Assembly: GCA_014237915.1 (NCBI GenBank)
Contig: JABACC010000014.1
Span: forward strand, 1 to 38,175
Origin: Candidatus Paceibacter sp.
GTDB lineage: Bacteria > Patescibacteriota > Minisyncoccia > Phycocordibacterales > GCA-2747955
Direction of reading: 5' to 3'
DNA: 38,175 nucleotides
Shown: positions 32,255 to 38,175 of the stretch, piece after piece
Position numbering within the stretch: the stretch's first letter is position 1
Layout: the number at the start of each line of letters is the position of its first letter
Position numbers and translations under genes: made by a program
The notes under the pieces: model-generated
Told to the model about the DNA's origin: nothing
The model's input: the letters and a program-made list of their open reading frames with translations, nothing else
Database searches by the model: none

Positions 32255-32728
32255 ATGGAATTATTAATTTTAAAAAAAATATTTTTAGCCTTACTATCAT
32301 TAGTAACTTTAAGAATAGGTCTTCTAATTGGATTTTTATCGAATGGAAAAAAAATTTTTATAGATAAAATATTACCCTTTACTTCCTTATTTTTTACATT
32401 TTCACTATTAGGTATTTTTTTATTAAAACCTTTTTTTGAAAATAAATTTAGTTCATTTTTTAATTTTAATTTTTTAGAAAATAAAAATTTTATTTTTCTT
32501 TGGATTGTTTTTATTATTATGTGTTATCTTCCTAAGATAAAAAATATTATATCAGAAGCAGTAAGGCAAAAAATAAATAGCGAAATAATTAATGAGACAT
32601 CAGAAAAAATTTATGATAAAATTATGTATGATAATGTTAGTCTTCTGAAATTACGGAAGGCATTGATTAAAGCAGAAAAAGAAGAAAAGAAAAAAGGAGC
32701 TAATTCAAATACCCCAGACACAAATTAA
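32255..32728 (+). CDS. membrane protein paired with a cytosolic protease
   Basis: The 157-residue protein has three hydrophobic helices (about 7-29, 38-58 and 80-97) and then a charged, helical cytosolic domain of ~60 residues ending in a Lys/Glu-rich stretch. I do not recognise the family. The stop lies 9 nt before the trypsin-like protease gene, so the two are one operon. The membrane protein may anchor, sense for, or be cut by the protease. Confidence 0.65.
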   Translation: MELLILKKIFLALLSLVTLRIGLLIGFLSNGKKIFIDKILPFTSLFFTFSLLGIFLLKPFFENKFSSFFNFNFLENKNFIFLWIVFIIMCYLPKIKNIISEAVRQKINSEIINETSEKIYDKIMYDNVSLLKLRKALIKAEKEEKKKGANSNTPDTN

Positions 32729-32737
32729 CAAAATAAT

Positions 32738-33472
32738 ATGGTAAATTCAAAAGAAGAAAATAAAAATAAAAATATAGTTTTTATATCTCTAAAAAAAGAA
32801 GTGAGTAGTAATAATTGGAATATTGGTATAATAGGAACAGGTATTTTGTTAAAAAATAAAAAAGTTATTACAAATAACCATGTTTATAAAGAAATCCTAG
32901 AAGAAGATAGAGAATTTTTATACGCGAGCATATTAGGAGAAGATGGTGTTAATTATGTTGATTATAAAATTGAAGAAGAAAAGATAGATGAGGTTAACGA
33001 TATAATATTACTCAAGATAAGTGAGCCTCGAATTAATTCAAATCTCATTCAAGATTTAGATTCTTCAGGTTTTGATAAAGAATTTTTTATGAAAGAAGAG
33101 GACATAAACAAACTAGAAGAGGGAGCCGATCTTGATTATAGAGGATTCCCCTTAGCTACAATGTTTTTAAAAATGAATTTAGGAATTACCTTTATGGTTA
33201 ATTATTGTAACTTAGGTTCAAAAAAATACAGAAAATCAGAATCTGGAGAGTCTGATAAAAAATTAAATTTTTTACTTATAGACAAAGCAGTAAATCCTGG
33301 AAGTAGTGGATCTCCAGTTTTTGTTAAAAAAAATAATGAAGATAGAATTTGCGGAATAGCTTCAGGAAGTTTTAATAATAAACAAAAAATAGGGGAGTCT
33401 TTAATCAACACACCATTAAATATCGGACTAGTTAGGCCTTCTAATTTTATTTTAGATTTAATTAAAGATTAA
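32738..33472 (+). CDS. cytosolic trypsin-like serine protease
   Basis: This is a chymotrypsin-fold protease with the full triad: His48 in VITNNHVY, Asp88 in EVNDIILLKI and Ser190 in NPGSSGSPVF. The glycine-rich GTGILL segment precedes the histidine as in HtrA-type domains. There is no signal peptide, transmembrane helix or PDZ domain, so it acts in the cytoplasm, which is uncommon for this fold in bacteria. It forms an operon with the upstream membrane protein. Proteases of this kind occur in some defence and stress modules, but nothing here proves such a role. Confidence 0.83.
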   Translation: MVNSKEENKNKNIVFISLKKEVSSNNWNIGIIGTGILLKNKKVITNNHVYKEILEEDREFLYASILGEDGVNYVDYKIEEEKIDEVNDIILLKISEPRINSNLIQDLDSSGFDKEFFMKEEDINKLEEGADLDYRGFPLATMFLKMNLGITFMVNYCNLGSKKYRKSESGESDKKLNFLLIDKAVNPGSSGSPVFVKKNNEDRICGIASGSFNNKQKIGESLINTPLNIGLVRPSNFILDLIKD

Positions 33473-33499
33473 AATAATTAGATAGGTTTGGGTTTGGGA

Positions 33500-33522
33500 G
33501 CCGAAAAGCGGAGCTTTTCGGC
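33500..33522. terminator. hairpin after the protease gene
   Basis: A 10-bp perfect stem (GCCGAAAAGC and its complement) with loop GGA is followed, after a few bases, by a T-rich run. Confidence 0.65.
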
Positions 33523-33570
33523 GGTTATTTTTTTGGAGATTTTTTGAGGAATTTTTAAAACAAAGTAATT

Positions 33571-33625
33571 AAAAACAAAAAGCGGATTTACCTTCGGCAA
33601 ATTCGCTTTTTGTTTATATATTTTT
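33571..33625. repeat. 55-nt palindromic direct repeat, left of the LD-carboxypeptidase
   Basis: A hairpin (33575-33613, TTC loop at 33593-33595, one A-C mismatch and one G-U pair) sits in a 55-nt block that recurs at 34736-34790 with only two differences (33590 and 33603). Confidence 0.85.
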
Positions 33626-33637
33626 ATTTTTATAGTA

Positions 33638-33643
33638 TATAAT
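33638..33643 (+). promoter_or_regulatory. TATAAT box of the LD-carboxypeptidase gene
   Basis: A perfect TATAAT ends 8 nt before ATG 33651, predicting a leaderless mRNA. Confidence 0.5.
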
Positions 33644-33650
33644 AAATTTT

Positions 33651-34684
33651 ATGTATAAAAAACCAAAAAGATTAAAAAAAGGTGACAGGGTTGCTATATT
33701 GTCACCATCTTGGGCTGGGCCAAGTATTTTTCCTCATGTGTATAAAATGGACTTAAGGTTCTTAAAAATTGGGGCTTAAAAATAAAAGAATACCCTACAA
33801 CACGAGCAAATGAAGATTCGAGTTTAGATAATGCTAAATTGAGAGCAAAAGATATAAATGATGCATTTAGTGATCCAGAAATTAAGGCTATTTTTATATC
33901 TATTGGTGGGGATGATTCAGTTCGTATTTTACCTTTTATAAATAAGGAAATTATTATAAATAACCCTAAAATTATAATGGGATATTCAGATACAACAACA
34001 CTACTTACATACTTTAATAAATTAGGGTTGGTGACCTTTAATGGCCCAACAATTATGGCCGGATTTTCACAAATGGAAACGCTTCCAAATACGTTTAAAC
34101 AACATACCTATGACCTGTTGTTTAATCCAAGTGATAATTACGAATATCCAAAATATAATACTTATTGTGACGGATATGCAGATTGGTCCGACGAGGCTAA
34201 TTTAGGAAAGACAGCGGAAATGAAATTCGATGAGGGACTTCGTGTTATGCAAGGTTCGGGTCTGGTGAGAGGAGAATTATTTGGTGGGTGCATTGAGGTT
34301 TTAGAGTTTATGAAAGGAACAAGATTTTACCCAGATGAAGGATTCTGGAAAGGAAAAGTTTTATTTTTTGAGACATCAGATGATGTTCCGTCGAAGTCTT
34401 TAATTAGGAGTATCCTGCGAAACTATGGAGTTCAAGGCGTTTTTAATGAAGTAGAAGCAATAGTATTTGGTCGAGGTCGAGGATACACAAATATTCAAAA
34501 AAAGGAATTAGATGAGGTAATTAAGGAGGTTATTTCTATAGAGTTTGGTAATAATAAGTTACCGATTATTACTAATGCAGAGTTTGGACATACAGACCCA
34601 CAAATTATAATGCCGAATGGAATTGTGATGGAGATTGACTTAAGTACCGCTAAAATTAGCTTACCTGAACCTTGTGTCGAGTAG
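33651..34684 (+). pseudogene. S66 LD-carboxypeptidase / MccF-like, frameshifted
   Basis: The family cuts L,D-peptide bonds in wall peptides or, in MccF, detoxifies microcin C. The N-terminus reads KPKRLKKGDRVAILSPSWAG from ATG 33651, then runs into TAA at 33777. The rest continues in another frame from about 33746 (GLKVLKNWGLKIKEYP) to TAG 34684. One extra A in the AAAA run near 33744-33747 would restore KNGLKVL. The remaining protein keeps IMGYSDTT (nucleophile Ser), LFFETSDD (Glu) and AEFGHTDP (His), so the break is recent or a sequencing error. The codon mix is less extreme than in neighbouring genes, suggesting transfer. It lies exactly between two 55-nt repeats. Confidence 0.85.
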
Positions 34685-34735
34685 AGTAAATCGCTTATAT
34701 AGAACAATAAAATTAAGTAAATAAAAAATTTTCTG

Positions 34736-34790
34736 AAAAACAAAAAGCGGATTTGCCTTCGGCAAATCCGCTTTTTGTTTATATATTTTT
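34736..34790. repeat. 55-nt palindromic direct repeat, right of the LD-carboxypeptidase
   Basis: It contains a 20-bp perfect stem (34738-34780) with a TTC loop at 34758-34760. It also works as a bidirectional terminator for the convergent tmRNA gene. Confidence 0.87.
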
Positions 34791-34817
34791 TTCAATTTTT
34801 TTAGAAAATATTTTTTG

Positions 34818-35238
34818 TGGAGAAGGGGGGAGTTGAACCCCCGTCTAGTTTAAGTTTTTTAAGCAGTTTAGAATAATAGATTATTTTTAGCCAGAGGCTT
34901 CTTGCTGAAAAAATATAGAATAAACAAAACTTTTTTCAACCAGTCTGTAAGTTTCAAAATTTATTCCAGACAAATAAATTTCTATTTTGGATTTTTATTA
35001 CAAAAATTTTATCCTACCAAAAACCGAACAAAATTTTCGCTAACATTCGAGGGAGAAAAAAATTCTCAACCTACTTTAAGCTATTGCAAATGCAGGGCTA
35101 AAGTATGGACTAGCCACAGATTTAGCTTTTTGTGATAAGTTTTTTACACTTAAATTTTTACTAAAATTTTAACGATATTTTAGAAAAATCGTATCCAAAC
35201 TTAAAAAATATTTAAACTATCAAAGCACCGTCATCCCC
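34818..35238 (-). ncRNA. ssrA: transfer-messenger RNA (tmRNA)
   Basis: On the minus strand the 5' end GGGGATGACGGTGCTTTGAT matches the tmRNA start and pairs with the 3' end CTTCTCC (one U-U mismatch). The T-arm is GGGGG-TTCAACT-CCCCC and the discriminator is A. CCA is not encoded; the trailer is C followed by six A. A tag frame can be read at 35126-35076: AKSVASPYFSPAFAIA then TAA, preceded by an A-run after a possible pseudoknot. The hydrophobic end is typical of degradation tags. With its protein partner it would rescue ribosomes stalled on mRNAs without a stop codon. The RNA is 421 nt long. Confidence 0.92.
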
Positions 35239-35248
35239 AGTAGAAAGT

Positions 35249-35276
35249 ATTTTACTTTTTAAAACAAAATTGTCAA
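35249..35276 (-). promoter_or_regulatory. promoter of tmRNA
   Basis: On the minus strand TTGACA (35271-35276) and TAAAAT (35249-35254) are 16 nt apart. The hexamer ends 11 nt before the RNA 5' end. It has one of the few consensus -35 boxes seen here, fitting a strongly expressed RNA. Confidence 0.7.
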
Positions 35277-35294
35277 GTTTTCAAAGTTTTTTTA

Positions 35295-35321
35295 GAGGAT
35301 TTTGCCGAAGGCAAAATCCTC
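35295..35321. repeat. GAGGATTTTGCC palindrome between divergent genes
   Basis: A 12-bp perfect stem with a GAA loop lies between the tmRNA promoter and the plus-strand gene at 35375, so it terminates neither transcript. Confidence 0.75.
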
Positions 35322-35358
35322 GAAATTTTATTTTTATTTTCCCTTTTTTCCTTTTTTT

Positions 35359-35367
35359 TGATAAAAT
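35359..35367 (+). promoter_or_regulatory. extended -10 promoter of the gene at 35375, leaderless
   Basis: TG-A-TAAAAT ends 8 nt before ATG 35375, which supports this start over the frame that opens at 35270 and runs through the palindrome. Confidence 0.6.
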
Positions 35368-35374
35368 TATTTTT

Positions 35375-36316
35375 ATGAAAAAAGCTGAAAAAATAGAAAA
35401 AAAAAAAAAAACCCAAGATCTTAAAAAAAACCTTAAAACTAAAGCTCTTGAAAAAACCAAAGAAATTGAAAAAACTAAAAAAATTTTTAAAGACAAAGAA
35501 AATGATATTGAAAGGCTGACAAATCACAGCTTAATTACAATATTTTTTTTAATAGCAATAGTTTCTTCAACTTTGAGCGCCCTTGTTGTGGCTCGTTTTT
35601 TTGATAAAAACCCTCAGGAAATTGTCAACACGACTGTTAATAGAATTACAGAAAAAATTATTGAAGTTGAATCTGAGCCCAGTATTATTCACGAAAAAGA
35701 AACTTATTTAATTTCAGAATCAGAAATTGTGGTCAGAGCTATTGAAAAAAATAAAAATATTTTTTATGACTTCTTGGCAGAAAACAATTCTGAAAATGAA
35801 GAAAATTCTGAAGAAGTTATTTTGCTGGAAAACTCTTTGGCTTATTTAGGAAATAATATTTTTGTTGGAGATCAAATTTTCTATGACGTCTTTTCCTTCT
35901 CAACTTCGTTAAAAAACTCAGAAGAAAAAATTATTTTTACAGAAAACCTAGGTTCTTATAAAAATTTTAATTTTTATAAAACTGAAAATTTTTCAGAAAA
36001 TGTTTTTTCAAATGGATCCGCAAGAGTGGGGGAGTCGGTAGTTTTCCTTTATGGAGACGGAGCAGCTTTTAAAACTTCCATAAAAAATATTTTTGAAAAC
36101 GGAGAATTTGAAGTTTTTCCTCAAGTCGAAAACTTTGGAAAAATCGCATATGTTATAAATTTGAAAGGTGAAGTTTTAGGAATTTCTTTCGGAGGTCAAA
36201 ATTTTTCAATAGGAGATTTATCTGATTTGGAATTTTTAGATTTACAATTTCTAAATGTTTCAGCTGAAGAAATTATAATTATTCCAGAAGAAGAAATTGA
36301 AGAAAAGAAAAACTAA
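35375..36316 (+). CDS. membrane-anchored protein, possibly an inactive HtrA-like protease
   Basis: The product has 313 residues. A very lysine-rich cytosolic segment (1-50) is followed by one transmembrane helix (~56-77) and an exported domain. The domain resembles the HtrA/trypsin layout in places: ISESEIVVRAIEKNKNIFYDF as the opening strands, ARVGESVVFLYGDG as the strand before the active-site loop, and KIAYVINLKGEVLGISFGG as the strands that normally follow the serine. But no His/Asp/Ser triad can be found. I therefore suggest a pseudoprotease that binds peptides, with modest certainty. An unrelated beta-domain is the alternative. Confidence 0.6.
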   Translation: MKKAEKIEKKKKTQDLKKNLKTKALEKTKEIEKTKKIFKDKENDIERLTNHSLITIFFLIAIVSSTLSALVVARFFDKNPQEIVNTTVNRITEKIIEVESEPSIIHEKETYLISESEIVVRAIEKNKNIFYDFLAENNSENEENSEEVILLENSLAYLGNNIFVGDQIFYDVFSFSTSLKNSEEKIIFTENLGSYKNFNFYKTENFSENVFSNGSARVGESVVFLYGDGAAFKTSIKNIFENGEFEVFPQVENFGKIAYVINLKGEVLGISFGGQNFSIGDLSDLEFLDLQFLNVSAEEIIIIPEEEIEEKKN

Positions 36317-36374
36317 GAAATATTTTTTAATTATTATTTATATCTATTTTCTATTTTTTAAAGATAATTTATTT

Positions 36375-36383
36375 TGCTATAAT
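36375..36383 (+). promoter_or_regulatory. extended -10 promoter of dnaJ
   Basis: TG-C-TATAAT ends 21 nt before the ATG at 36404. No CIRCE-type heat-shock operator is visible around it. Confidence 0.6.
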
Positions 36384-36403
36384 TATCCAACTTAATTTTA
36401 AAT

Positions 36404-37486
36404 ATGTCAGAAGATTATTACAAAATTTTAGGCGTTGAAAAAGGCTCATCTGAATCTGAAATAAAAAAAGCCTTTAGAAAAAAAGCCCAAGAAACTCACC
36501 CAGACAAAACAGGAGGGGACGATTCTCAGTTTAAAAAAATTAATGAAGCTTATTCTGTTTTGGGAGATAAACAAAAAAAAGCTAATTATGATAATTTTGG
36601 AAAATCTGGAGCTTCTGGTGGATTTGGCGGAGGATCTGGAGGATTTGATTTTTCTCAAGGTTTTTCCGGTGGCGGAGGAAATTTTTCTGGAGCAGAGTTT
36701 GATATGGGAGATATTTTTGAATCTTTTTTTTCAGGCGGAGCAAGAAGAAATTCAGGGAGGCCGAGACAAAAAGTTGGCTCTGATATTTCTGTGAATTTAG
36801 AAATTTCTTTTTTTGAATCTATTTTTGGTGTTGAAAAAACTTTTTTTATTACTAAAAATTTATCTTGCAATGAATGTTCGGGATCTGGAGCAAAAAATAA
36901 AAAAACAAAAACCTGTCATAATTGTAATGGAGATGGGTCTGTTTACGGAGTTTCTCAAACTTTTTTAGGAAATATTCAAACTCAAAAAACTTGTGGAGTT
37001 TGTGACGGGAAAGGAAAAATTCCAGAAGAAAAATGTAAATCTTGTACAGGATCTGGAACCGTTAGAGCAAGAGATGAAATTAATGTGAAAATTCCAGCTG
37101 GAATTGAACACGGAATGAGACTTAAAATGCCCGGAAGAGGTGAGGTTATTTCAGGAGGAGTTTCTGGAGATTTGTTTATTAGAATTAGTGTTAAAAATGA
37201 AACTAATTTTTCTAGAATTGGAAATGATTTAAAAACAAAAATAAAAGTTCCTTTTTCTGAACTTGTCTTGGGATCAAAAAGAGAAATTGAAACTCTAGAA
37301 GGATCTTTAAAAATAAAAATTCCTGAAGGAATGGAAAATAAAGGAATTTTGAAAGTAAAAAAATATGGAGTTCCTTATGGAAAAACACGCGGAGATTTAC
37401 TTATTGAGGTTTTTACCGAAACTCCAAAAAAAATCTCAAGATCAGTCAAAAAAGTTTTTGAAGATTTGCAAAAAGAAGGTTATTAA
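36404..37486 (+). CDS. dnaJ: chaperone DnaJ (Hsp40)
   Basis: DnaJ delivers clients to DnaK and stimulates its ATPase. The J domain (1-68) contains the essential HPD in ETHPDKTGGDD. A Gly/Phe-rich linker follows (~72-125). Four CxxCxGxG zinc motifs are complete: CNECSGSG, CHNCNGDG, CGVCDGKG and CKSCTGSG (~160-225). The C-terminal substrate-binding domain includes KIPAGIEHGMRLKMPGRGE. At 360 residues it is a type I DnaJ of near-normal length. dnaK and grpE are not in the window. Confidence 0.96.
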   Translation: MSEDYYKILGVEKGSSESEIKKAFRKKAQETHPDKTGGDDSQFKKINEAYSVLGDKQKKANYDNFGKSGASGGFGGGSGGFDFSQGFSGGGGNFSGAEFDMGDIFESFFSGGARRNSGRPRQKVGSDISVNLEISFFESIFGVEKTFFITKNLSCNECSGSGAKNKKTKTCHNCNGDGSVYGVSQTFLGNIQTQKTCGVCDGKGKIPEEKCKSCTGSGTVRARDEINVKIPAGIEHGMRLKMPGRGEVISGGVSGDLFIRISVKNETNFSRIGNDLKTKIKVPFSELVLGSKREIETLEGSLKIKIPEGMENKGILKVKKYGVPYGKTRGDLLIEVFTETPKKISRSVKKVFEDLQKEGY

Positions 37487-37512
37487 TTGTCTGTATTTTT
37501 AATTTTATTAAA

Positions 37513-37521
37513 TGTTATAAT
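37513..37521 (+). promoter_or_regulatory. extended -10 promoter of the SRPBCC gene
   Basis: TG-T-TATAAT predicts a leader of about 33 nt before ATG 37561. Confidence 0.55.
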
Positions 37522-37560
37522 TTAGCCATTATTAGGTTAAATTAAATTTACTAAATTATT

Positions 37561-38070
37561 ATGAATATTTTATTAACACAAAAAATTGAAAAACCAGCAA
37601 GAGATGTTTGGCATATTTTAGCTCATGATTTTGACAAAAATTATGTTTGGATGTCGAGTGTTTTTCACACAGATTTAAGAACAGAAGGAGAAACTGCAAA
37701 AGGAGCTCCTTTAAACGGAAGAGTTTGTAATTTATCAACAGAAGAAGGCGGACTTGCAGCTGACGAAAAAATTACTTTTTTTGATGATGAAAACATGGTT
37801 ATAGAATTTCACGTTGTCATTAAAAACAAAAAATTACCAGTTATTTCAAATGATGTAAAAGTTAAAGTTGTTTCTCTTTCTGAAAATTCATGTGAAGTTG
37901 TTTGGGAAGCAGAACCAACTTTGCGAACAATCGGGAAAATTTTATCACCACTTTTAAAACTTGGTTTAAATAAAGCATTTAAAGAAATTTTAGAAGAGCT
38001 TAAATATTTTGCTGAAACAGGAAATCCACACCCAAGAAAAGTAAAGGCGATGGAAAAAGTTAAAAAATAG
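37561..38070 (+). CDS. SRPBCC (START/polyketide cyclase-like) family protein
   Basis: The 169-residue protein has the helix-grip pattern: an opening strand ILLTQKIEKPARDVWHILA, a central run of strands (AADEKITFFDDENMVIEFHV, NDVKVKVVSLSENSCEVVW) and a long C-terminal helix (LLKLGLNKAFKEILEELKYFA). Such proteins bind hydrophobic ligands in a cavity. The ligand is unknown, and no signal peptide is present. It ends in TAG and is followed by a terminator. Confidence 0.82.
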   Translation: MNILLTQKIEKPARDVWHILAHDFDKNYVWMSSVFHTDLRTEGETAKGAPLNGRVCNLSTEEGGLAADEKITFFDDENMVIEFHVVIKNKKLPVISNDVKVKVVSLSENSCEVVWEAEPTLRTIGKILSPLLKLGLNKAFKEILEELKYFAETGNPHPRKVKAMEKVKK

Positions 38071-38091
38071 TTTTTTAAAAAATTTATTTTT

Positions 38092-38118
38092 AAACAAGTG
38101 CAAATTTTGCACTTGTTT
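38092..38118 (+). terminator. terminator of the SRPBCC gene
   Basis: A 12-bp stem (AAACAAGTGCAA and its complement) with loop ATT is followed by a T-rich run. Confidence 0.82.
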
Positions 38119-38147
38119 TTTTATTTTTATTTTTATTTTTTTTTGGC

Positions 38148-38172
38148 AAAATTTTGGCGAAGCCAAAATTTT
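38148..38172. repeat. palindrome with GAA loop at the window edge
   Basis: An 11-bp stem AAAATTTTGGC closes on GAA at 38159-38161. It lies 29 nt after another terminator, and what follows is outside the window. Confidence 0.7.
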
Positions 38173-38175
38173 TCC

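Noticed and set aside
34902-35135. Open frame of 77 codons on the plus strand
   Set aside because: It lies inside the tmRNA gene on the opposite strand; its openness is a by-product of AT-rich RNA sequence.
36350-36403. Heat-shock operator (CIRCE) upstream of dnaJ
   Set aside because: No 9-nt inverted repeat of the CIRCE type is present; only the usual extended -10 box is seen.

Overview
The window looks like a chromosomal piece of a very AT-rich bacterium of the Candidate Phyla Radiation (Patescibacteria, probably a Parcubacteria-like lineage). I infer this from the small compact genes, the short ProRS without an editing insert, a ComEC without its metallo-beta-lactamase domain, many lysine/glutamate-rich or acidic-tailed proteins, short AT-rich spacers and almost no Shine-Dalgarno sequences. 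No taxonomic marker search was possible. All reading frames use the standard code, but none of the native genes ends in TGA.

Layout. 1-3960: tRNA-Glu, a secreted peptidoglycan-binding protein with three huge acidic repeats, a PRMT-like methyltransferase, and the ribosomal genes rpsL and rpsG. 4000-8050: a small membrane protein, lysS fused to a DUF2000 domain, and comEC. 8050-9490: two tandem LOG-family genes on the minus strand, one frameshifted. 9550-11870: a membrane peptide, rmuC and murB as an overlapping set. 11870-14600: a small foreign-looking minus-strand gene and gyrB. 14825-15895: a secreted S1 protease bracketed by two copies of the same palindrome. 15987-26349: a MazG-like pyrophosphohydrolase, lepA, rplY, a coiled-coil lytic transglycosylase, an M16C peptidase, a repeat protein and fusA. 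26350-26820: a second foreign-looking minus-strand gene, apparently broken. 27015-30998: a YjdF-like membrane protein, proS, nusA and ppa. 31090-34684: tRNA-Val, a small membrane protein, a cold-shock protein, a membrane-protein/cytosolic-protease pair, and a frameshifted LD-carboxypeptidase lying between two 55-nt direct repeats. 34818-35238: tmRNA on the minus strand. 35375-38070: a probable inactive HtrA-like protein, dnaJ and a START/SRPBCC protein.

How it works together. Most of the window is translation and its quality control: S12, S7, L25, LysRS, ProRS, EF-G, EF4, tmRNA, with NusA linking to transcription, and pyrophosphatase. A second theme is the cell envelope: MurB, transglycosylase, peptidoglycan-binding protein, LD-carboxypeptidase and secreted or membrane-associated proteases. 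ComEC and GyrB serve DNA uptake and topology.

Two genome-wide habits stand out. Nearly every gene has an extended -10 box (TG-N-TAWAAT) only 7-20 nt upstream of its start codon, predicting leaderless or nearly leaderless mRNAs. And over twenty perfect or near-perfect palindromes, mostly with a GAA/TTC triloop, punctuate the spacers. Some are ordinary terminators, but others sit between divergent promoters, inside comEC, or as direct repeats on both sides of accessory genes.
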